Shown piece by piece: positions 57,686-64,000 of a DNA stretch of 64,000 nucleotides. Made by a program: the position numbers and the translations under genes. The notes beneath the pieces are model-generated. The model was not told the DNA's origin, did no database searches, and worked only from the letters and a program-made list of their open reading frames with translations. Where the stretch lies: assembly GCF_026213295.1 (NCBI RefSeq), contig NC_079412.1, positions 3,427,813 to 3,491,812 of the forward strand, in the 5' to 3' direction. Positions within the stretch are counted from its first letter, which is position 1, and every line of letters starts with the position of its first letter. This stretch comes from Gadus chalcogrammus. Its lineage: Eukaryota > Chordata > Actinopteri > Gadiformes > Gadidae.

Positions 57686-57855
57686 AAGTCAGAGCGGACC
57701 TGTTGGTAAAGCTCGCAAGGGTCTATGTCGGTCGAAGGGATGAACGTGAGTCCTTTGTCTAGAACGGAGAATTGCGCCGCGGTGAGTTGGAAAGACGGAG
57801 AGAGATTAATAACAGAGCGGCTCCCTCGAGGCGTGTCTTCGGTACGCGGGAGCGC

Positions 57856-58370
57856 TCAGTTTAAATACCAGACCCATTGGTTAAAAAGGAGCGCTGCCGT
57901 GTCCCGAGACCAGTGGATGTTGTCCCGCTCAGTTACGAAGGACTTCCTGGGCAGCGCGGGGATCGATTCATAACGAGTGGCGATGAACGCGTTAAGCCTG
58001 GAGAGAAGTTCCTGTTCCCTGAACGGGAGCGCACGGGAGTAGTTAACCTCAGGGATTAAGAGCGCGGCGCAAGGGAACGCGATGCGCGCCCACTTAACAG
58101 CGGTTTGAAGATTACGCACACACGCCTGTTCTACCTTGTTACCCCTCTCATTAATGCCAAAAGCCAGGACCAGTTTGCGGACCTTGGGGTTGATAGTGGT
58201 TTTAGCCAGAACCGCGGAGGCATGACGGAACGACGCACCAGGGTAGCCGTCGACCTGGAGACCAGGTATAGTATACTCGGCGAAGCGTGTAACGTTCGAG
58301 TCCCCGATGACGAGAAGCGGTTCCCTAGACTGCAGGCGCCACTCTCGGGATTTCTTACCCGTGATGGGGT
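57856..58370 (-). pseudogene. SGNH-hydrolase-like domain, PLE copy B
   Basis: Reading minus from 58370: SREPLLVIGDSNVTRFAEY (block I, GDSN), VDGYPGASFRHA (block II Gly), KLVLAFGINERGNK (block III, GIN), AALLIPEVNYSRALPFREQE and FIATRYESIPALPRKS. Last comes TERDNIHWSRDTAA (block V, D-x-x-H with the catalytic His) and QWVWYLN with a stop at about 57856. All four SGNH landmarks are present in order with normal spacing. A TGA at about 58373 (PT-stop-HPITGKK) separates it from ORF1; copy A has an Arg codon there, so the two were one ORF. SGNH proteins are esterases or lipases; activity here is inferred, not shown. Confidence 0.8.
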
Positions 58371-58371
58371 G

Positions 58372-59091
58372 TCAGGTGGGTCGAGCGAGGGTCACAGTCG
58401 GGTTGGAGGTCGAGGAGAAGGGGCTGGCGGGGCCCCGCGCGTCCGCAGCCGCGTCGTCCTTCTCCGCGTCGGCCCGGGCCAACCCATGCGGGGGTGTCGA
58501 GCCGGAGGGCGGTGGAGGAGAAGAAGAAGGAAGAGGAGCGGCGGCGACGGCCACCGGGAGAGCAACGGGCGTGGAGACCCCGTGCAGAGGCGCAGGAACG
58601 GAGGATGGCGAGGACGGCCCGGGAGCGTGCGTGGCTGCGACTCGTCGGCGGAGGCGGCAGGACGCGAGCCTGGTCCTCCGAGCCAGCGGTGTGGTGCTCC
58701 GAGGGGGTCCCGGGACTGCAGGTCGTGGAGGAGAGGGGGTGGGGGGCACGGGAGATGAAGAGGAGGAGGGGGGGGAGGCGGGGGGGATGGGGGGGCACAG
58801 AGGCGGAGAAGATGGAGAGGGGGAGAAGGCCAGCGAGAAGGTAGGTGACGGCAGCCTGGCCGGGGAGCGCCGGTCAGCAAGTACCGCCCCCATGTTGAGG
58901 GCCTCCAGACCGGGCCCAGGGATCCAGAAGCCGGGGGGAGGTGGTCCAGCAGGCTGTGAGTAGCGCGGCAGCACGGCTCCAGGAACGGGAGGAGGAACCG
59001 GGGCGTCCAGCTCCTCACGGAGACGGGAGCGCAGCGCGTCCATCGTCTCACAGCGCAGGCGCTCACCGAAATGGGTTAGGACAGTCAGCAA
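58372..59091 (-). pseudogene. PLE ORF1 C-terminal half, copy B
   Basis: Starts mid-domain (THFGERLRCETMDALRSRLR), followed by ~180 residues of Pro/Ser/Ala linker (PLARRTRLASCRLRRRV is a conserved basic island). It ends at the TGA just before the SGNH domain. Homologous along its length to residues ~300-500 of the copy A ORF1. Strong GC and CG content. Antisense frames of similar length exist because of the skewed composition. The N-terminal half is missing at the junction with copy A. Confidence 0.75.
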
Positions 59092-60002
59092 TTAACGACA
59101 CCGGTGTCGCTGGCACGGGCCATCATCAGGCGTCCCCCCGGTGGTCCCCTTCCCAACCCAACGTTCAAACCAAGGGGTTGCCAGGTCCCCAGCCTATCAA
59201 TCCAAAGCCTCTCAGCTCTGCGCCGTTGAGCAGCAGACCAGAAAGGATTGGCTTCAAGCACCGACGCGGAAAGGGCCAGCCATCCGTGCTCCACAAAATG
59301 CGCAACTACAGGTAGGTGAGCATCCTTTTTGTGTTTAATGTTGTGTTTGTGTTGGTGGAAGCGGACACGAATGGTGTTCCCCGTTTCCCCCACATATTGG
59401 AGATCGCATGCGAGGCAACGGATGAGGTACACACAGTTCTTGGTGTTGATGTCCGAGTGCCGGTCAGTGGGAAAGACGTCCCCATTATTTTTGTTGCGGG
59501 CCCACGGAACGAAATTATAGAAATAGGAGCGTCTGTTGATCTTAGGCTCTACCTGGGGGCGTAGCTTGGCCCTAATTAGAAGGTCCCTGATGTTTTTGTT
59601 CCTCCGGGAGGCCGCAAAAATACCATAGCCCGGAAGGTAGGTGGTGGAGTCCAGGAGACATTGAAAATTCGCTCTGACCAGTCGGGTCAGGCGAGAGGAG
59701 GAGGTGGAGTAGGTCGTTACCAAGGGGATCCGCTGTCCCTCAACGGGTGGACGCACAAATTTAAATTCCTTAAGGGAGAGACGGCGTGCCGAGCGTGAGT
59801 AACCCCTAAGGGACAGAGCTTCAAATAGAATTTTGACAGCCGCCCAGAAGTCGGAAGTTCTGGAGCAGATGCGTTGAAATCGTAAGAGTTGCGACTTAAG
59901 GAGCCCCGCAAACGTGTGTTTGGGATGGAAGCTGTTCGCATGTAAGAGCGCATGCGTGTCAGTGGGTTTGAAGTAGACCTTGACGTCTAGAGTGAGGGAC
60001 AT
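59085..60002 (-). CDS. PLE thumb region and GIY-YIG endonuclease, copy A (part of the RT ORF)
   Basis: An uninterrupted 305-codon stretch. Residues 1-60 are the end of RT (LDVKVYFKPTDTHALLHANS, HPKHTFAGLLKSQLLRFQRI). The connector includes YLPGYGIFAASRRNKNIRDL and IRAKLRPQ. The nuclease begins NTKNCVYLIRCLACDLQYVG near residue 190 (the GIY-YIG signature in PLE form), then ETGNTIRVRFHQHKHNIKH with the conserved Arg, and VVAHFVEHGW. RLWIDRLGTWQPLGLN is near the C-terminus. GIY-YIG-bearing PLEs use this domain to nick target DNA. The Met at 60002 is internal to the original protein. The nuclease itself shows no break. Confidence 0.85.
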   Translation of the reverse strand: MSLTLDVKVYFKPTDTHALLHANSFHPKHTFAGLLKSQLLRFQRICSRTSDFWAAVKILFEALSLRGYSRSARRLSLKEFKFVRPPVEGQRIPLVTTYSTSSSRLTRLVRANFQCLLDSTTYLPGYGIFAASRRNKNIRDLLIRAKLRPQVEPKINRRSYFYNFVPWARNKNNGDVFPTDRHSDINTKNCVYLIRCLACDLQYVGETGNTIRVRFHQHKHNIKHKKDAHLPVVAHFVEHGWLALSASVLEANPFWSAAQRRRAERLWIDRLGTWQPLGLNVGLGRGPPGGRLMMARASDTGVVNC

Positions 60003-61310
60003 TGCGAAATCGGGACCTTTAAACGTGGTGGTATCAAGGAAATCGACCGAGGAGAGGTGTTGACATGATTTAAGTGTGATTGATGGATCGTGCGTGTTGA
60101 GGATATTTAAAAACTGTTCGAATTCCGATTCCGAGTGTTGCCATACGCCCCAGATGCCGTCTAAATAACGCTTGTAGGAGAGAGGTTGCAGAGGGCAGAC
60201 GTCGAGCGCAGAAGTTTCCTATTGGGCCATGAAAAGATTAGCGTAGGAGGGGGCTAATGTCTTCCCCATTGCCGTGCCCTTAACCTGAAGGAAGAACTGG
60301 TCATCAAAGAGGAAGTCATTCCTAGTCAGGTTAATTTCAAGCAGGCGGAGGAGTTCGTCATCAGGGCGCGTGACGTCAGGGTTCAGATTAAAAGCATTGC
60401 GCACGGCGCACATGCCACCAGTTATGTCAATGTTGGTGTATAAGCTGTCAACATCCATCTTAAAGAGGAAGGCGTGCGCGGGGATCCGGAGAGCACGTAC
60501 CTTGGTAACAAAATCATAGGTATCCTTCACATAGCTTGCGTGGGAGATAGACAAAGGATAAAGGTAATGATCCAGAAACTCGGCCGTGTGGTAGGTCTCG
60601 CTGCTGCAATCCGAGACGATGGGTCGTCCCGGGGGATCTTGAAGGGCTCACTCCAGGCCACAGGCTCCTTATGTATTTTGGGCAACATGTAGAAGAGCCT
60701 GGGCCTGGGTTGGGCATCCCCCAGAAGGTAATCGCGTTGTTTGTGCGTAATATATTTTTTTCTCCAAAGGGAGTAAATCAAATCAACGATCATCGGAACG
60801 GTCTCAGTATATATGGGAGCCTGAAGTTTGGAGTAATAGAGCGCATCGTGCAGATGCCTGTGGCCCTCCCATACATACTGTGACCTATCCATGATGACAA
60901 CAGCGCTGCCTTTATCGGCGGGCTTTATGACTATGTTTTTGTTTCCAATAAGTTGTCGGAGAGCCTCCGACTCCTCGGGAAGGAGGTTAGCGGGGGCCGG
61001 GTTGATCCTGAAGGAGTCACTCTAGTATAGGAGGTCATCGTTGACCAGACGCGTCACCTCAACCGGGATATCATCTTCTGGCGGAACCCAGGAAGACTTG
61101 TAAGTAAAGGGTATTTTCTCAGACGGGGGGTGATCTCGAAAGTAAACAGCGAGTTTAACCCTGCGGTGATATTGTTGTAAATCCGAGCGGACCTGTTGGT
61201 AAAGCTCACAGGGGTTTATGTCGGTCGAAGGGATGAACGTGAGTCCTTTGTCAAGAACATAAAACTGCGCCGCGGTCAGTCGGAAGGACGGAGAGAGGTT
61301 TATAACGGGA
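60003..61310 (-). pseudogene. PLE reverse transcriptase, copy A, inactivated
   Basis: From about 61310: VINLSPSFRLTAAQFYVLDK, then YQQVRSDLQQYHRRVKLAVY, SSWVPPEDDIPVEVTRLVND, a stop (LLY-stop-SDSF at about 61021) and NIVIKPADKGSAVVIMDRSQ. Next are YITHKQRDYLLGDAQPRPRL, FYMLPKIHKEP, a one-base slip near 60620, ETYHTAEFLDHYLYPLSISH, FLFKMDVDSLYTNID (motif A), GTAMGKTLAPSYANLFMAQ (motif B), a second stop at about 60220, and YKRYLDGIWGVW. The last is motif C with the second catalytic Asp replaced by Gly, which should abolish polymerase activity. Unlike copy B the fingers region is complete. Confidence 0.85.
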
Positions 61311-61365
61311 CGCGGGAGCGCTCAGTTTAAAAACCTAACCCATTGGCTGAAGAGGTGCGCTGCCG

Positions 61366-61866
61366 AGTCCCGAGACCAGTGGATGTCGTCCCTCTCAGTC
61401 ACAAAGGACTTCCTGGGCAGAGCGGGATGGATTCATAGCGGGTGGCGATGAACGCATTTAACTTGGAGAGAAGCTCCTGTTCCCTGAACGGGAGCGCGCG
61501 AGAGTAGTTAATCTCCGGGATAAGGATCGCTGCGCAAGGGAACGCGATGCGCGGCCATTTGACTGCGGTTTGAAGATTACCCACACACACCCGTTCTGTT
61601 TTGTTACCCCTCTCATTGATGCCGAACGCCAGGACCAGTTTGCGGACCTTGGGGTTGACGGTGGTCTTCGCCAGAACCGCGGAGGCATGACGGAAGGACG
61701 CGCCCGGGTAGCCGTCAACCTGGAGACCAGGTACGCCATATTCGGCAAAGCGCGTAACGTTAGAATCCCCTAATACCAGAAGCGGTTCCCTTGACTGCAA
61801 GCGCCACTCCTGGCATTTCTTACCCGTGCTGGGGTGTCGGGTGGGTCTGGCGAGGGTCACAGTCAC
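61366..61866 (-). pseudogene. SGNH-hydrolase-like domain, PLE copy A
   Basis: SREPLLVLGDSNVTRFAEYG, VDGYPGASFRHA, KLVLAFGINERGNK, AAILIPEINYSRALPFREQE and FIATRYESIP match copy B. A one-base loss near 61428 shifts the frame before KSFVTERD; DDIHWSRDSAAHLFSQWV then follows with the catalytic-type His, and a stop ends it at about 61326. The apparent Met (61866) lies just after TVTLARPT..., a linker also found in copy B. The linker upstream is disrupted by a 20-bp patch identical to 63380-63399, which throws ORF1 out of frame. Esterase activity would be a guess. GDSL/SGNH domains occur in CR1-type LINE ORF1 and in rotifer telomeric PLEs, where their role is also unclear. Confidence 0.8.
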
Positions 61867-61915
61867 TGTCTGTTGTCATACTGACGGGAGGGCGGGGCTG
61901 GCGGGTCCCCGCGCG

Positions 61916-63448
61916 TCAGCAGTCGCGCCATTCTTCTCCGCGTTGGCCCGGGCTAACCCATGCGTGGGTGTCGAGCCGGAGGGCGGTAGAGGAAGAGGGA
62001 GTAGGAGAGACAACCGTGACAGGGACAGAAGCGGGCATCAGGACCCCGTGCAGAGGCGCAGGGTCGGAGGATGGCGAGGAGGGTCCCGGAGCGTGCGTGG
62101 CTGCGGTGCGCCTGCGGAGGCGGCAGGACGCGAGCCTGGTCCTGCGGGCCAGCGGTGTGTTGCTCTGAGGGGGTCCCGGGACTGCAAGTCGTGTAGGAGA
62201 GGGGGTGGGGGGCACAGGAGACGAAAAGGAGGAAGGGGGGAAGACTGGGGGGATGGGGGGGCACAGAGGCGGAGAAGACGGAGAAGAGGAGAAGGCCAGC
62301 GAGAAGGTAGGTGACAGCAGCCTGGAGCGCTGGTCAGCAGGTCCCGCCCCCATGTCGAGGGCAACCGGACCGGGCCCAGGGGTCCGGAAGCCGGGGGTAG
62401 GCAGCGGTGGTGCATCCGGTGGGTTGAAGCGCGGCAGCGCAGCGCCAGGCGCGATGTCCGGGAACAGCTGGACCAGCCGAACCGGGGTGTCCAGTGTGTC
62501 TCGGAGGCGAGAGTGCAGCGCGTCCACTGTCTCCGGGCGCAGGCGCTCCCCGAAATGGCGTTGAGACCAGGCCAGCGCCACGGCGAAGTTGGGGCGCCAG
62601 ATGGGGTCTGTAAATAGGAGGAGAGCACCCACCTTCTCATCCAAGGCAGTCCTGTAGTGGTCGCGGAGCACCAGCATCGTGGTGTGCTCCCAGTTGCGCG
62701 CGTTGCCATCGATGAGTCGCGCGGTAGCAGCGTTGGGGACCGCAGGGCGTATGGAGACCCTCAAAGACTCTGCGAGTCTGGCGACAACGGGAAGGGGCTC
62801 AGGACCCTCGCTGTTGGCGAGGTGGTGAGAGGCTTTCAAGGCCGCCAGGATCAGCCTGTTCTTGCGCCTGAAGTCCGGGTCATCGGAGAGCTGAGCGGCA
62901 GGGGCGCGCGCGCGCGGCGCCTGACTGGGTGGAGGCGGACGCGCAGACCCAGTGCGCGCCGCGTTGGCCACCGGAGGCTCCGGGCGTTGTGGAGGTCGGG
63001 GCCGGTCTCGGGGTCGCGGGTCAGGACGCGGGGGTGGAGGTCTCACCTGTGGCCGTGTCCTCCGGGGTCCGGCGGGGGGGGCCGGAGCCCAGGCAGGGCG
63101 GCGAGGAGCCCGACGCACCTCAGGCGCGCGGCGCTGAGGAGGCCTTTGCATCACCTGGTGAGGAGGTGAGTAGGCCGGCCGGCGAGGAGGCGAGTAGGCC
63201 GGTCGGCGGGGAGGCGAGTAGGCCGGTCGGCGGGGAGGCGCGTAGACCGGTCCGTAGGCCTCAGACCAGGCTTCGTGGTAGTGGTGACGAGCAGGCCCGT
63301 AGGGAGACCAGTCCCTACCGGGCCTCACGTGTTGCTCCCCTCGCCCGGGAGACGAATGGCGTGGAGCCCAGAGGCGTTCCTGTCTGTTGTCATACTGACA
63401 GAAGCGAGCTTCCGGGACAGGTGCAGCCCACGCGGAGAGATTCATCAA
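61916..63448 (-). CDS. PLE ORF1 protein, copy A, 510 aa
   Basis: Open from the ATG at 63448. Residues ~1-60 are mixed. Four RRPAYSPP octad repeats (24-bp DNA repeats) lie at ~75-105, then a Pro/Arg-rich stretch to ~185. A compact helical domain spans ~190-325 (RRKNRLILAALKASHHLANS, WEHTTMLVLRDHYRTALDEK, WSQRHFGERLRPETVDALHS); its size and position suggest a gag-like or nucleic-acid-binding role, not proven. A second Pro/Ser-rich linker fills ~330-500, with the LARRTRLASCRLRRR island. The stop at 61916 follows a frame disturbance at the 20-bp patch, so the original ORF probably ran on into the SGNH domain. Very GC-rich; antisense open frames overlap throughout and are not credible. Confidence 0.65.
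   Translation of the reverse strand: MMNLSAWAAPVPEARFCQYDNRQERLWAPRHSSPGRGEQHVRPGRDWSPYGPARHHYHEAWSEAYGPVYAPPRRPAYSPPRRPAYSPPRRPAYSPPHQVMQRPPQRRAPEVRRAPRRPAWAPAPPAGPRRTRPQVRPPPPRPDPRPRDRPRPPQRPEPPVANAARTGSARPPPPSQAPRARAPAAQLSDDPDFRRKNRLILAALKASHHLANSEGPEPLPVVARLAESLRVSIRPAVPNAATARLIDGNARNWEHTTMLVLRDHYRTALDEKVGALLLFTDPIWRPNFAVALAWSQRHFGERLRPETVDALHSRLRDTLDTPVRLVQLFPDIAPGAALPRFNPPDAPPLPTPGFRTPGPGPVALDMGAGPADQRSRLLSPTFSLAFSSSPSSPPLCPPIPPVFPPSSFSSPVPPTPSPTRLAVPGPPQSNTPLARRTRLASCRLRRRTAATHAPGPSSPSSDPAPLHGVLMPASVPVTVVSPTPSSSTALRLDTHAWVSPGQRGEEWRDC
63166..63248. repeat. 24-bp coding tandem repeat in PLE ORF1
   Basis: Three to four units of gaggcgagtaggccggtcgg, encoding RRPAYSPP octads on the minus strand. 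Confidence 0.85.
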
Positions 63449-63639
63449 CGGTGGGGGGTAGGTGGGGTCCCGAGGAGACCGTCTTCTGCGGCACCGTTGG
63501 CTAGGTGGTTGTTGGGATGCATTGTTCTCCTCTAGCAGTGTAGGAACTCGAACGATAACAGAATGAAGCTAAGCTAAACTGTAAGGTAATAAGACAAGTG
63601 TGATCCAGCCAATATCCGTTTTTATTTTTAGGAAATTAG

Positions 63640-63695
63640 GCTGCTGTAAGCTAGTACAACGTTTCGTCAATTGAATGACTTCATCAGGTACATTT
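63640..63695 (-). ncRNA. Hammerhead-ribozyme-like core upstream of PLE ORF1
   Basis: Minus strand: GTAC, CTGATGA, a hairpin GTCA/TGAC with loop ttcaat, GAAAC, then GTTGTAC. The CTGATGA and GAAA boxes with the stem II hairpin between them are the invariant hammerhead core. The flanking GTAC/GTAC can form stem I. Stem III would be minimal (CGTT), so activity is doubtful in monomeric form. PLEs are known to carry minimal hammerheads in their terminal repeats, and this one lies ~190 bp upstream of ORF1. Confidence 0.45.
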
Positions 63696-63700
63696 TTAGT

Positions 63701-64000
63701 AGCAATAGAAACAGACCGTATGACAGAGAATCCTAGCAAGCCGAGGTAACTGAGCACAAATATGACAGCACAGAAACAAATACTTTTATAGACGCACACA
63801 ACAGAGGGAGGGGAAAGTTGACATCTGGGGCAGAGGTGTCCAATGGGGGGCCGGTGCATCACAACAATTTTGAAATTTGGGGTGGAGAGCCAATAGGGGG
63901 GTCAGGTGGAGAGCCAATGGGGGGTCAGGAGGATAAACAGTTTTGAGATTTGAATCCGGCCAATAGAGAGGTCGAATTTTCAAATGTAATTGTGCAAAAA
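63701..64000. other. Unassigned right edge
   Basis: No gene. A ~20-bp unit (gtggagagccaatggggggt) occurs three times at about 63880-63930. Confidence 0.5.

Larger units (their letters stand above)
56560..59090 (-). mobile_element. Penelope-like element, copy B (both ends truncated)
   Basis: Runs from mid-ORF1 (LTHFGERLRCETMDALRSRL at 59080) through SGNH and RT. It is 5'-truncated exactly where copy A ends, and 3'-truncated within RT where copy C begins. It carries the 133-bp insertion. Head-to-tail partial copies of this sort are typical of Penelope elements. Confidence 0.8.
59086..63700 (-). mobile_element. Penelope-like element (Neptune/Poseidon-type), copy A, near full length
   Basis: Order on the minus strand: hammerhead-like core (~63690-63650), ORF1 (63448-61916), SGNH (61866-61366), RT (61310-60000), GIY-YIG (~59420-59130), 3' end (gtcgttaattgctgac at 59090). 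All parts occur once, in order, without introns. The RT has two in-frame stops and an altered active site, so the copy is inactive. It joins copy B directly at 59086-59091. Confidence 0.85.

Noticed and set aside
58105..59338. Long plus-strand open frames (up to 218 codons) opposite PLE ORF1
   Set aside because: Antisense shadows of a very GC-rich sequence; low-complexity Gly/Arg/Ala content and no domain, while the minus strand shows clear homology between copies.
61791..63535. Plus-strand frames of 119-191 codons opposite PLE copy A ORF1
   Set aside because: Same composition effect; not conserved in frame between copies A and B.

Overview
The window is animal genomic DNA, almost certainly from a ray-finned (teleost) fish. 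The evidence is introns with GT/AG sites, tRNA-headed fish-type SINEs, Tc1/mariner, hAT, Harbinger, EnSpm/CACTA and ISL2EU-like DNA transposons, L1- and L2-like LINEs, Penelope-like elements (PLEs) and long (TA)n and (CA)n microsatellites. I found no convincing single-copy host gene. Nearly everything recognisable is a mobile element or its debris, much of it nested. Species cannot be fixed from sequence alone.

Layout. 1-1.7 kb: broken DDE-like transposase gene. 2.1-3.5 kb: Tc1 element. 3.5-8.7 kb: L2-like LINE pieces, a ZMYM1-like hAT 5' end, and a 2.7-kb ZBED5/SCAND3-like hAT inserted in a LINE 3' end with a perfect 8-bp target duplication. 9.8-10.7 kb: DUF4806-type exons with a SINE in the intron. 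11.0-11.6 kb: CG-rich MITE. 11.7-17.2 kb: 5'-complete L1-type LINE with target duplications, intact ORF1 and broken ORF2. 19-20.3 kb: decayed LINE. 21.6 and 27.5 kb: two copies of one LTR-like repeat. 22.2-27.0 kb: ISL2EU-like element (THAP transposase and convergent YqaJ-type exons) with a TTAA-target element nested inside. 27-28.3 kb: L1 reverse transcriptase fragment.

28.9-50.4 kb is one nest bounded by hAT-like ends and an identical 8-bp duplication. It contains a MITE whose inside is a 446-bp tandem array. That array is split by an 11.0-kb EnSpm/CACTA-like transposon (29513-40530) carrying two divergent multi-exon genes, both open across every splice junction: an 880-aa transposase with C2H2 fingers and a 546-aa SAMD3-like protein. 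Further right in the nest are a TTAA-target element with a ~109-bp tandem array, and two Harbinger copies in inverted orientation.

51-54.8 kb: GTF2IRD2-like hAT transposase split by another hAT MITE. 56-63.7 kb: head-to-tail Penelope-like elements, all on the minus strand. Their first protein runs from a proline-rich leader through a helical region to an SGNH-hydrolase domain; the second is reverse transcriptase plus GIY-YIG nuclease. A hammerhead-ribozyme-like core lies upstream. A 133-bp sequence present twice (55.0 and 57.6 kb) has inserted into one PLE with a 7-bp duplication.

The most interesting units are the two-gene CACTA element, the SGNH-bearing PLEs and the 133-bp insert.
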